Source of the DNA: CAYZJB01 sp964602985
GTDB taxonomy: Bacteria > CLD3 > SB21
Length of the DNA: 64,000 nucleotides
Direction of reading: 5' to 3'
Assembly: GCA_964602985.1 (NCBI GenBank)
Contig: CAZRTJ010000006.1
Span: 62,001 to 126,000, forward strand
Shown: positions 17,243-25,789 of the stretch, piece after piece
Layout of the letters: the number at the start of each line of letters is the position of its first letter
Numbering within the stretch: the stretch's first letter is position 1
Program-made: the position numbers and the translations under genes
Notes under the pieces: model-generated
What the model was told of the DNA's origin: nothing
Databases searched by the model: none
What the model saw: the letters and a program-made list of their open reading frames with translations, nothing else

Positions 17243-19948
17243 ATGAGTACGACGGCATTCTTGAACAGCACGCCGTACGAGGTTCAGCAGGGTGAGACGA
17301 TTCTGAATTTCGTTCGCAGACACAAGGGCGAGGACTTTATTCCCACACTGTGCGACGCCCCTCATCTGAAGCCGTACGGATCGTGTCGGGTGTGTTCGGT
17401 CGAGGTTCGCTCCGCCCAAGACGCGCCGGGCAGGGTCGTAGCCTCTTGCCACACGGCCGTTGCGCCAGACACATACGTGTACACGGCCACCGACCGGATC
17501 GAACGGCTGCGCAAGAATATCATCGAGCTCGTACTGACGGATCATCCACTCGACTGCCTGGTCTGCGAGGCCAACAACAATTGCAATTTACAAAAAGTCG
17601 CAGCGCGGGTGGGCATAACAGACGTACGGTATCCGAAGGGCAAGAATCATCAGCATTATGTCAAGGACAAGAGCCACCCGTACATGCGCGCGGATTTGTC
17701 GAAGTGCATCAACTGTTACAAGTGCGTGCGCGCATGTGATGAGATTCAGGGCGAACTTGTTCTGGGAATTGCGGGACGCGGATTTGACAGTCGAATTATC
17801 ATGGGTGCGGACACCACGTTTGACGATTCGTACTGTGTTTCGTGCGGCGCGTGCTCGCAGGTTTGTCCGACGGCGGCGATTTCGGATATTTTCAAACCGC
17901 AGATGCGAAGCGCGACCGAGGTGACGCGTACCGTCTGTACCTATTGTGGTGTCGGATGCAATCTCGAAGTTCACAAGAAAAACAACACCATCCTGGGCAT
18001 CAAGGCGCCGCTGGACGCGGAGGTAAACATCGGACATCTGTGTCTGAAGGGACGTTACGCATTTGGATTTTACAAACATCCCGAGCGTCTGACATCCCCG
18101 CTGATCAAAAAGAACGGCGAATTTGTCAAGGCCACGTGGGACGAAGCGTACGATTTGATCGTTACGAATTTCAAACGCATACTTGCCGAGTCCGGACCCG
18201 ACGCGCTTGCCGGCATCAGTTCGGCTCGCTGTACAAACGAAGAAAACTACCTGATGCAGAAGTTCTTTCGCGGAATTGTCGGCACCAACAATATTGACGG
18301 CTGTGCGCGGGTTTGTCACGGACCGACGGCGCTCGGCATGAGAAAGACATTCGGCACGGGCGCGGCGACAAACTCCATCGAGGATTTGCGATACACAGAC
18401 TGCATCCTGATCATCGGAGCGAATCCCAACGCCGCGCATCCGGTAACGGGCGCGAAGCTTCGGCAGGCCGCGTACCAGGGCAAGACGGTTATCGTGATTG
18501 ATCCACGCAAAACCGAAATGGCCCGACTCGCGCATTATCATTTACCGTTGCGACCCGGCACCAACGTTGCCGTACTCAACATGATGATCTACTTCATCGT
18601 GAAGGAAGGATGGACGGATGAGGACTTTGTCCGCTCCCGGTGCGAAGGATGGGAGGCGTTCCGCGATAAAGTCCTGCAGTTGAACATCGATGAACTGGAG
18701 AACGTGTCGGGCGTCGATCGCAATCTGGCGCGGGAAGCGGCGCGTGCGTATTCGCATGCCCATGCGGCCATGTCCTTCCACGGACTCGGTGTCACCGAGC
18801 ATTATCAGGGAACCGGGACGGTGATGCTGATCGCAGATCTGGCGATGCTCACAGGCAACGTTGGCAAGCGCGGCGTCGGCGTCAATCCACTGCGCGGACA
18901 AAACAACGTACAGGGAATGGCCGACATGGGTGTCCAACCCAACCTGGGTCCCGGCTATCTGGACATGACCGACGAAGCCGTGCGCGCGTCATATGCCAAG
19001 GTCTGGGGTACTCGTGTTCCAACCGGCGCAGGTCTGACGAGCCAAAAAATGATCGACGCGGCGTTGGAAGGAAAAGTCAAGTCGCTGTGGATTATGGGTG
19101 AAGACCTGATTCAGACGGAGCCGAATTCTCACAAAGTTCGGAAAGCGCTGGGGAATCTCGACTTCTTTGTGGTGCAGGAACTGTTCTACTCGGAGACGGC
19201 GAGTTACGCCGACGTGATCCTGCCGGCGTCGTCCTTTCTGGAAAAAAGCGGAACGTTCACCAACGGCGAGCGACGCATCCAGCGAGTCCATCGGGTCATC
19301 GATCCGGTGGCGGACACCAAACCGGACGGCCAGATCGTCGTGGAGATCATGCAGCGCATGGGATATGCGCAGCCGGATTACGATCCGGCCGGGTTGCTAC
19401 GCGAAATCGCACAAGTCGTGCCGTTCTTCAAAGGCGTGACGTGGGAGAATCTTGGAAAGAATGGCAAACAATGGCCTGTCGCCGAAGGGGGACAGGATAC
19501 CAAAATCCTCCATGCCGAGACGTTTAAGCTCGGCAAAGGGCGTCTGCAGTACGTGGACTTCATCGAAACGCCTGAAATCGAAGAACACCAGGAGCAATTT
19601 CCTTTCATTCTGACCACGAATCGCAATCTCGAGCATTACAATTCCGGATCGATGACGCGACGGACGAACAACGTCATTCTGGAGACGGAAGATGTTCTCA
19701 TGATTCATCCCGACGATGCGAGGAAGAAGGACATTCAGGATGGGGAGAAAGTGCGCGTGCGTTCAGCCCGGGGCGAGACGTTCATTCGCGCGAGGGTCAC
19801 GCCCGTTGTGAAGCCCGGAATTGTCAGTGCGACGTTTCACTTTCCGGAAATCGAATTGAACAATGTCGGGAGCGACATCAAAGATACCGGCGCAGAATGT
19901 CCGGAGTACAAAGTTCTGGCCGTTGAAGTGGAAAAAGTGAGGGATTAG
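17243..19948 (+). CDS. fdsA: Formate dehydrogenase catalytic (molybdopterin) subunit, cysteine type
   Basis: A 901-residue molybdoenzyme that oxidises formate to CO2, possibly reversibly. From the N-terminus: a [2Fe-2S] ferredoxin (Cys37, 48, 51, 69), the His-Cys3 [4Fe-4S] motif (HPLDCLVCEANNNC, 101-114), two [4Fe-4S] motifs (CINCYKCVRAC and CVSCGACSQVC), then the molybdopterin oxidoreductase domain starting CTYCGVGC near 232. The metal ligand is Cys358 in GCARVCHGP where E. coli FdhF has selenocysteine, so no Sec machinery is needed. The C-terminal molydopterin-dinucleotide domain includes TTNRNLEHYNSGSMT. The chain of clusters fits soluble NAD-linked enzymes. The FdhD-type sulfur carrier and FdsD are not nearby. 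Its stop overlaps the convergent nucleotidyltransferase stop. Confidence 0.9.
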   Translation: MSTTAFLNSTPYEVQQGETILNFVRRHKGEDFIPTLCDAPHLKPYGSCRVCSVEVRSAQDAPGRVVASCHTAVAPDTYVYTATDRIERLRKNIIELVLTDHPLDCLVCEANNNCNLQKVAARVGITDVRYPKGKNHQHYVKDKSHPYMRADLSKCINCYKCVRACDEIQGELVLGIAGRGFDSRIIMGADTTFDDSYCVSCGACSQVCPTAAISDIFKPQMRSATEVTRTVCTYCGVGCNLEVHKKNNTILGIKAPLDAEVNIGHLCLKGRYAFGFYKHPERLTSPLIKKNGEFVKATWDEAYDLIVTNFKRILAESGPDALAGISSARCTNEENYLMQKFFRGIVGTNNIDGCARVCHGPTALGMRKTFGTGAATNSIEDLRYTDCILIIGANPNAAHPVTGAKLRQAAYQGKTVIVIDPRKTEMARLAHYHLPLRPGTNVAVLNMMIYFIVKEGWTDEDFVRSRCEGWEAFRDKVLQLNIDELENVSGVDRNLAREAARAYSHAHAAMSFHGLGVTEHYQGTGTVMLIADLAMLTGNVGKRGVGVNPLRGQNNVQGMADMGVQPNLGPGYLDMTDEAVRASYAKVWGTRVPTGAGLTSQKMIDAALEGKVKSLWIMGEDLIQTEPNSHKVRKALGNLDFFVVQELFYSETASYADVILPASSFLEKSGTFTNGERRIQRVHRVIDPVADTKPDGQIVVEIMQRMGYAQPDYDPAGLLREIAQVVPFFKGVTWENLGKNGKQWPVAEGGQDTKILHAETFKLGKGRLQYVDFIETPEIEEHQEQFPFILTTNRNLEHYNSGSMTRRTNNVILETEDVLMIHPDDARKKDIQDGEKVRVRSARGETFIRARVTPVVKPGIVSATFHFPEIELNNVGSDIKDTGAECPEYKVLAVEVEKVRD

Positions 19949-20511
19949 CCGATCTCGTCGAGGAGTCTCTGCAGGATTTTCTTGTCGGCCGCACGGACTT
20001 TTCCGTATTCCTCGAAGTGCATCACGGCGCCGAGATAAATCTCGAATGTCTGATCGGGAAACTTGACTTCAAAGGCATCGCGCAAAGTCTTCACTGACCA
20101 TCGATGATGCCGGATCAGGTGGGCAATGTCCCTGATATCTTTGGGATCGATCCTTCTCCCCGCCGCATAGAGCTTGTTCAAGCATAGATCAAAGTCCGAT
20201 GCAAGTCGAAGACCCCGGTAGTTGTCGATCGGCTTCCGGTTATTGAATGGAAAGAAGACAAAGGACACTTTGACCTCTTCCACGAAGAAGTCGATGTTAT
20301 CCACGTGGGTCTCCTCGTGTTCAACAGAGAAATTCTTTCGGAGTTTCGCGCTCACCGCCCGAAAGGAGAAGGAACGTCGTGAAAAGAAATCCAAATCGAA
20401 GCTTGCGCGATGGCGGAGCATGATGGCCGTTCCGCCCGCCAAATAAAACCGGGGAAACGCCCGCTGAATTCGTGCACCCAGTCGGGCGAGCTTAGTGACG
20501 TTTACTGTCAT
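19945..20511 (-). CDS. AbiEii-like nucleotidyltransferase (putative toxin component)
   Basis: A 188-residue nucleotidyltransferase-fold protein of the AbiEii/AbiGii toxin superfamily. It shows FYLAGGTAIMLRHRASFDLDFFS, carrying the GG and DxD-type catalytic motifs, then a lysine-bearing CLNKLYAAGRRIDPKDIRDIAHL segment typical of these proteins. Known AbiEii proteins act with an AbiEi antitoxin as type IV toxin-antitoxin or abortive infection modules. The ATG at 20511 lies inside the end of the upstream small gene (20 bp overlap), which argues for coupling. Whether this pair is toxic is unknown. Confidence 0.8.
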   Translation of the reverse strand: MTVNVTKLARLGARIQRAFPRFYLAGGTAIMLRHRASFDLDFFSRRSFSFRAVSAKLRKNFSVEHEETHVDNIDFFVEEVKVSFVFFPFNNRKPIDNYRGLRLASDFDLCLNKLYAAGRRIDPKDIRDIAHLIRHHRWSVKTLRDAFEVKFPDQTFEIYLGAVMHFEEYGKVRAADKKILQRLLDEIG

Positions 20512-20767
20512 GCCAATACTTGATCCAGAACCGCACACCCCTTCGCAGATCCCGATATCGTTTGCAGACATCATAAGAGGGTTTCGGATAATTGCGATAC
20601 GCCCATCGAATATCTTCAAAATTGCCGTACGTGAAAACTCGGACGAGAAGGACTTCCAGTGGAGCCTTGGTCCGATAGTCCCAGAGAAATTTTGAAAAGC
20701 GCCGGGGAATCTTTACTACAGCGTTATGTGTCCATGGGATTCGCGCTGAGGGCCCACTAGTCTTCAT
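20492..20767 (-). CDS. Small partner of AbiEii-like protein, DUF6922-like
   Basis: A 91-residue basic and aromatic protein overlapping the nucleotidyltransferase gene by 20 bp. The FSKFLWDYRTKAPLEVLL segment and a later RVFTYGNFEDIRWAYRNY resemble small DUF6922-type proteins often encoded directly before AbiEii-like genes. No winged-helix AbiEi domain is seen, so this would be a different antitoxin or helper type. Gene order (small partner first, overlapping) fits a toxin-antitoxin arrangement; its function is inferred from position only. Confidence 0.6.
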   Translation of the reverse strand: MKTSGPSARIPWTHNAVVKIPRRFSKFLWDYRTKAPLEVLLVRVFTYGNFEDIRWAYRNYPKPSYDVCKRYRDLRRGVRFWIKYWHDSKRH

Positions 20768-20773
20768 GTTCTG

Positions 20774-21514
20774 CTATTTCTTGAATGTCATTGAAACGTA
20801 ATTTCGTATCGCCTCTCGCGTCGCAGGTTCCTGCCAAAGATTCAACACATACGAGTCGAATACATTCTTCTGCATCCGTTCGAGGAACGGCGCCCGAATC
20901 TGACGTTTGGTCATGGCAAACGCGGTCGGCGGCAGCTGCGTGCGCGTCTTGATTTGACGAATAGCCGTAGAAATGAGATCCGTCGGATCTGCAACCGCAT
21001 CGATTAGCCCGACACGTTTTGCGTCCGACGTTTCGTATGTGTTTCCCCCATAAACGATTTCTTCAAAAGACGATTCCGGTAACGCATAACGAAGGATCTC
21101 CAGCGCGGTCGTCGGAAAAGGAACGCCCACGCGCAACTCCGGTACACCAATCCGGCCGCCCGACTGGATGCGACAATCTGAACAACACGCAAGGATGCAT
21201 CCGCCGGCAATGGCGTGACCGTTGATCGCGGCAACCATCGGCTTGGGATACGCGAACAACGTTTCGAGTGCATGACCCAGCGCGTGCAGAAATTCCGTCA
21301 GATAATCCGGGCCGGAATCCAGGATGCGAATCAGGTCGACGCCAGCGGAAAAAATATTTCCCGTTCCGGTCAGGATCAGCCCGTGGATTTCCATGTTGCG
21401 GATGGCATCGACTTCGTGCGACAGGGCTTTGGAAAACTCCAGGTCTAGGGCATTTGCTTTGCCGTGCGCCATTCGCAGGATGGCAATATCGTCTTGCTTG
21501 GTAACATCAATCAT
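20774..21514 (-). CDS. Enoyl-CoA hydratase/isomerase family protein
   Basis: A 246-residue crotonase-fold protein. Seen are IHGLILTGTGNIFSAGVDL (first oxyanion-hole region), AAINGHAIAGGCILACCSDCR (second oxyanion-hole strand and helix) and the trimerisation-type C-terminus. The usual catalytic Glu pair of enoyl-CoA hydratase is not obvious: the position after the oxyanion helix reads GRIGVPELRVGVPFP with one Glu. The exact substrate cannot be stated. Its start overlaps the end of the methyltransferase gene by 8 bp, placing it third in a minus-strand operon that begins with urocanase. Confidence 0.85.
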   Translation of the reverse strand: MIDVTKQDDIAILRMAHGKANALDLEFSKALSHEVDAIRNMEIHGLILTGTGNIFSAGVDLIRILDSGPDYLTEFLHALGHALETLFAYPKPMVAAINGHAIAGGCILACCSDCRIQSGGRIGVPELRVGVPFPTTALEILRYALPESSFEEIVYGGNTYETSDAKRVGLIDAVADPTDLISTAIRQIKTRTQLPPTAFAMTKRQIRAPFLERMQKNVFDSYVLNLWQEPATREAIRNYVSMTFKK

Positions 21515-22370
21515 GGGTTCTCCGAAAGAATTGAACGCCTATGTCCGGTGGCAACAAACGAAGGGTCGGCATGAGGGCGACCATCGCCATCCATAGGCCT
21601 GCGGATATAAGAATGCTGCTTTTTCGATCGAAGCGCAATCGTTCCCACAGGCCGTGGATGCGTATCGATGGCAAGGAGGCTCGCAGGATCTCTGTCAGTT
21701 GGAACCGACGTGCAAGTCTTGCGAGATTGTCCTGGGTGAAGTAGCAGGTGTGGGGCGAAACAAATGACTTCTGCCACATCCTGTCATAAGGACTGATCAT
21801 GCCCAGGCCCTTCAGTGCGCTAGCTAGTCGATAAATGGTTCCCGTCGATAGTGGGAGATTGATGACAAGGACGCCGTTCTCCTCCAAATGATGGACGCAG
21901 GAACGCATTGCCAGTTGCACGTCAGGAAGATGCTCAAAGACATCGTTGAACACAATTACGTCAAATGTCTCGGTCTTCGGGATGGCTTCTGGAAAGAAAC
22001 CCTTCCAAACGGTATGGCTTTCGGTCGAGGTCCTGCTTAGTGGCCACGGATCAGGTTCAACTCCGTAACAATGAAAGCCGAATTGTGCCGCCTGATCCAG
22101 AAACCAACCGTGTGCAGATCCGACTTCGAGCAATCTTCTGCCCGAACATGCTTGAGTCTGATGCAGTAAAGTCAGGATGCGTTCAAAGTTCGATTGACGA
22201 AGGTGTTTGAGCGCGGTTTCCCGTAGCGCCTCGTCAATCTCATCCTCCGAACTGGTCTCCGAAATGGATGGCCTCAGGGATGACTTCAAGAATCTGCAAG
22301 TCGGGCAAAGAGAGACCCAGTCGGGGTGCGTACGTTCCAATGTAGAATCGCAGACAGGACAAACGCTCAT
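21507..22370 (-). CDS. SAM-dependent methyltransferase with N-terminal zinc-ribbon-like Cys motif
   Basis: A 287-residue class I methyltransferase. Residues 4-23 hold CPVC and CPTC pairs that look like a small zinc ribbon. The SAM-binding motif I is LLEVGSAHGWFLDQAAQFG, with EPD further on and NDVFEHLPD as the motif IV region. A hydrophobic segment near the C-terminus (SSILISAGLWMAMVALMP) suggests membrane contact. Similar proteins often act on small metabolites or cell-surface sugars; no substrate can be named. The ATG at 22370 overlaps the urocanase stop (ATGA). Confidence 0.82.
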   Translation of the reverse strand: MSVCPVCDSTLERTHPDWVSLCPTCRFLKSSLRPSISETSSEDEIDEALRETALKHLRQSNFERILTLLHQTQACSGRRLLEVGSAHGWFLDQAAQFGFHCYGVEPDPWPLSRTSTESHTVWKGFFPEAIPKTETFDVIVFNDVFEHLPDVQLAMRSCVHHLEENGVLVINLPLSTGTIYRLASALKGLGMISPYDRMWQKSFVSPHTCYFTQDNLARLARRFQLTEILRASLPSIRIHGLWERLRFDRKSSILISAGLWMAMVALMPTLRLLPPDIGVQFFRRTHD

Positions 22371-24013
22371 CGCATCATCGGGATTTGCACACGTTGCTCC
22401 TTCGCTACGCGGATAGCCTCTTCGTATCCGGCGTCGACGTGACGAATCACGCCCATGCCCGGATCGGACGTCAGAACACGCTTCAATCGTCTGGCGGCCG
22501 CGTCGGTCCCGTCTGCCACGACGACCATTCCGGCGTGCATCGAATACCCGATGCCGACGCCTCCTCCATGATGGAGGCTCACCCACGTCGCTCCGTTCAC
22601 TGCATTGATGGCGAAATTCAAAAATGGCCAGTCCGCGATGGCATCACTGCCATCCTTCATCGCTTCGGTCTCTCGATTGGGCGACGCGACGGAGCCGCAG
22701 TCCAGATGATCACGTCCGATCACGATCGGGGCTTTGACCTTTCCGGTTTTTACGAGATCGTTGAAAATCAGACCGGCGCGATCGCGCTCCCCGTACCCAA
22801 GCCAGCAGATGCGGCACGGGAGCCCCTGGAACTGGATTTTGTCTTTCGCACGACTGAGCCATCGCTGCAGGCCGGCCTTTTCGGGGAATGCCTCCATGAT
22901 CGCGCGATCGGTCGTATAGATGTCCTCCGGGTCGCCGGACAACGCCGCCCACCGAAACGGACCTTGTCCTTCGCAAAACAGCGGCCGGATGTACGCTGGA
23001 ACAAATCCGGGAAAATCGAAAGCGTTGGTCACGCCTTCCTTCTCCGCCTGTGCGCGGATATTATTTCCATAATCAAACACCACGGCGCCCCGCTTCTGGA
23101 AATCCAGCATTGCGCGTACGTGGATCGCCATTGACTGCATCGAGCGGCGAGTGTAGTCCTGCGGATTCTTTTTTCGGTACTCGACGGCCTCTGCGGGGGT
23201 GATGCCGACGGGCATGTATCCGTTGAGTTCGTCGTGTGCGGATGTCTGATCGGTTACAATGTCGGGGATCATGCCGCGCCGGAGCATTTCGGGGAGAATT
23301 TCTGCGGCGTTACCCTGCAAACCGATCGATAGCGGCTGTTTCTTTTCTTTTGCGTCGGTCGCCAAATTCCATGCGTCTTCGAGCGACTCGGCGCTCCGAT
23401 CGCAATATCGGGTTTCCAATCGCCGTTGAATGCGATGGGGATCGACCTCGACGCAGATCACGACACCGTCGTTGAGCGTCACCGCCAGTGGCTGCGCGCC
23501 TCCCATGCCGCCGAGTCCCGCCGTCAGCGTGACCGTTCCCCGCAGACTTCCGCCAAACCGCTGACGGGCGCAGGCCGCGAACGTTTCATACGTACCCTGC
23601 AAAATTCCCTGCGTCCCGATGTAAATCCAGCTTCCCGCCGTCATCTGCCCGTACATGGTGAGGCCGAGTCGTTCGTACTCGCGGAAGTTTTCCCACGTCG
23701 CCCAGTGCGGAACCAGGTTGGAATTGGCCAGAATGACACGCGGAGCATCTTCGTGCGATTTGAAAACGCCTACGGGTTTGCCGGACTGCACGAGCAGAGT
23801 CTCGTCGTTTTCCAATGTGCGAAGCGATTGAACAATGGCGTCGAAACACTCCCAGTTGCGTGCGGCTTTGCCGGAACCGCCGTAGACGACCAGTTCTTGC
23901 GGATTTTCCGCAACGTCCGGATCCAAATTATTCATCAACATGCGAAGGGCCGCTTCCTGCAGCCAGCCCTTGCAGGAAAGTTGATTGCCGTGCGGTGCGT
24001 GGATGGTTCTCAT
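22367..24013 (-). CDS. hutU: Urocanate hydratase (urocanase)
   Basis: A 548-residue enzyme that converts urocanate to imidazolonepropionate in histidine degradation, using NAD+ as an electrophile. Typical segments are MYGQMTAGSWIYIGTQGI, the NAD-binding GLGGMGGAQPLA, DQTSAHDELNGYMPVG and FRWAALSGDPEDIY. The ATG at 24013 follows GAGGAG and gives the family length. The other hut genes (hutH, hutI, hutG) are absent here; instead a methyltransferase and a crotonase follow with overlapping ends. The pathway is therefore split around the genome or the enzyme has been recruited into a different operon. Confidence 0.95.
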   Translation of the reverse strand: MRTIHAPHGNQLSCKGWLQEAALRMLMNNLDPDVAENPQELVVYGGSGKAARNWECFDAIVQSLRTLENDETLLVQSGKPVGVFKSHEDAPRVILANSNLVPHWATWENFREYERLGLTMYGQMTAGSWIYIGTQGILQGTYETFAACARQRFGGSLRGTVTLTAGLGGMGGAQPLAVTLNDGVVICVEVDPHRIQRRLETRYCDRSAESLEDAWNLATDAKEKKQPLSIGLQGNAAEILPEMLRRGMIPDIVTDQTSAHDELNGYMPVGITPAEAVEYRKKNPQDYTRRSMQSMAIHVRAMLDFQKRGAVVFDYGNNIRAQAEKEGVTNAFDFPGFVPAYIRPLFCEGQGPFRWAALSGDPEDIYTTDRAIMEAFPEKAGLQRWLSRAKDKIQFQGLPCRICWLGYGERDRAGLIFNDLVKTGKVKAPIVIGRDHLDCGSVASPNRETEAMKDGSDAIADWPFLNFAINAVNGATWVSLHHGGGVGIGYSMHAGMVVVADGTDAAARRLKRVLTSDPGMGVIRHVDAGYEEAIRVAKEQRVQIPMMR

Positions 24014-24175
24014 CAGACTCCTCGTTGAATTCAGGGTAATTTCGCGGACACGGGAACGAAAAACAATTACTATTCGCCTTAGCCCACAATCCACCGACTC
24101 CCACAAGTTCTCCTGGCGCATGTGCCCGCCCATGCACGGTTGTGTCCTGGAGTGGCTTGCAGAGGATCGAACCGG

Positions 24176-25732
24176 TCAGCGTCCCGTCATTTCAATCACC
24201 GGCATGATCATCTCATCCATCGACATCCCGCCGTGCTGGAACGTGTCTTTGTAGTGACTCAGATAGTGGTGGTAATTGGTCGGATAGACAAAGTAGAAAT
24301 CTTCCTTGGCAATGATGTACGACGTGTTGACGCTGCGTGCAGGCAGTTTGTAATCGGCGGGATTCTTGATGGTGAGCGCGTGCTTGGCGTTGACCTTCAG
24401 GTTGCGTCCGTATTTGTACCGCAGAGCGGTCGAGGCTTCGCGGTCGCCCACGACCTGCGTTCCGTGCAGACTGCGGATGCTCCCGTGATCCGACGTGATG
24501 ATGACCGTGCAGTCCAGTTTTGCCAGCTTGCGGAATGTTTCCAGCAGGGAGGAATGCGTGAACCACGACTGACTGAGCGAGCGGTACGCGGCCTCGTCAG
24601 GCGCGATCTCCTTGATCACATGCGAATCGCTCCGACTGTGCGCCAGAATGTCCAGGAAATTAATCACGATGGCCGTCAAAGGAGTGGATTCGACATAGCT
24701 CAGAATGTTCTGATCCAGCGTCCGCGCGTGCTCCTGCGTCAGAATCTTCACATACCGCGGCTCGCGCGTCAGCGGCACGCGGTGCATCTTGAGCTGATGC
24801 TCCATCAATTCCTTTTCAAAGCGATTGCGGCTGGTGTCGTCTTCTTCCCCCGTGGACCAGATATCCGGAAACTGCCTTTCAATCTCAATGGGAAACAAAC
24901 CCGCAAAAATCGCATTCCGCGAATACGGCGTGGCCGTGGGCAGAATGCTGTAGTAGTACTCCCGGGAAATGTCGAACAAGTCGCGCAGTACGGTCTCAAA
25001 TCCCATCCATTGGTCCAGTCGAAGGCAATCGATGACAAAGAGAACGACGGGTCGTTTGGCGGCGATTTTGGGAAACACGAAACGCGAAAACACATCCACG
25101 GACAGACGCGGAGAACCGTCGCCGCGATCGTGCAGCCATTTGTGATAGTTTTTTTCCACAAAACGGCCGAACTCGACGTTGCAGGATCGTTTCTGATCTT
25201 CCAGTGTCTGACGAAGGCCCAGGTCGAAGTATTCGGACAATTCAATATCCCACTGGCACAAGGAAGCGTGAATGTCAAACCAGTCGGCATACCCCAGTGG
25301 TTCGGAGATTCGGCGAGAGATGTCGTTGAAGTCGCGGATATAATCCTGCGCGAGTTTCTGGCCGGTGATGTGCCGGCGGTCGAGAATTTGTTTGCACGCC
25401 ATCAGAATCTGGCTGGGATTGACGGGTTTGGTCAGGTAGGAATCGATCTGTCGACCGATGGCGTCTTCCATCAGTTTTTCTTCCTCGTTTTTCGTGATCA
25501 TGACGACGGGGAGGTCCGGCCGCCACGATTTGATTTCTTCAAGGGTGGTCAGTCCGTCTTTGCCGGTCATCATCTCATCGAGTAAGACGATGTCAAAATG
25601 TTCCCGCTGAATGCGGCTGATCGCGTCTTCGCCGTTGGTTACCGGCGTGACCGTATAGCCGCGGTCCTGGAGGAAGAGAATGTGTGAACGAAGAAGGTCG
25701 ATCTCGTCATCTGCCCAGAGGATCTTGCGCAT
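24176..25732 (-). CDS. porX: PorX-type response regulator: receiver plus PglZ alkaline-phosphatase-superfamily domain
   Basis: A 518-residue protein. The receiver has acidic residues Asp8/Asp9, the phospho-acceptor Asp52 (LLDEMM) and Lys102 (LTKP). A helical linker leads to a PglZ domain with the metal-site residues of the alkaline phosphatase fold: Asp235 (FVIDCLRLDQW), Thr266/268 (ILPTATPYSR), Asp361 and His365 (DILAHSR), Asp415-His416 (SDHGS) and His500 (FQHGGMSMDE). This architecture is that of PorX, which controls type IX secretion and gliding genes in Bacteroidota and has nucleotide-phosphodiesterase activity. No PorY kinase or T9SS gene lies in the window. It follows a RapA-like helicase gene by 57 bp on the same strand. 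Confidence 0.92.
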   Translation of the reverse strand: MRKILWADDEIDLLRSHILFLQDRGYTVTPVTNGEDAISRIQREHFDIVLLDEMMTGKDGLTTLEEIKSWRPDLPVVMITKNEEEKLMEDAIGRQIDSYLTKPVNPSQILMACKQILDRRHITGQKLAQDYIRDFNDISRRISEPLGYADWFDIHASLCQWDIELSEYFDLGLRQTLEDQKRSCNVEFGRFVEKNYHKWLHDRGDGSPRLSVDVFSRFVFPKIAAKRPVVLFVIDCLRLDQWMGFETVLRDLFDISREYYYSILPTATPYSRNAIFAGLFPIEIERQFPDIWSTGEEDDTSRNRFEKELMEHQLKMHRVPLTREPRYVKILTQEHARTLDQNILSYVESTPLTAIVINFLDILAHSRSDSHVIKEIAPDEAAYRSLSQSWFTHSSLLETFRKLAKLDCTVIITSDHGSIRSLHGTQVVGDREASTALRYKYGRNLKVNAKHALTIKNPADYKLPARSVNTSYIIAKEDFYFVYPTNYHHYLSHYKDTFQHGGMSMDEMIMPVIEMTGR

Positions 25733-25789
25733 ACAACTCCTTTCGAGTAAATCAGACGGTATCCAAAGGCGATGGCGTGGCCTCCCGTG

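Noticed and set aside
17243..19948. A selenocysteine codon in the formate dehydrogenase
   Set aside because: The metal-ligand position is an ordinary Cys codon (Cys358), and the frame is open throughout.
24122..25585. A 487-residue plus-strand frame opposite porX
   Set aside because: The PorX residues are on the minus strand; this frame has no recognisable domain.
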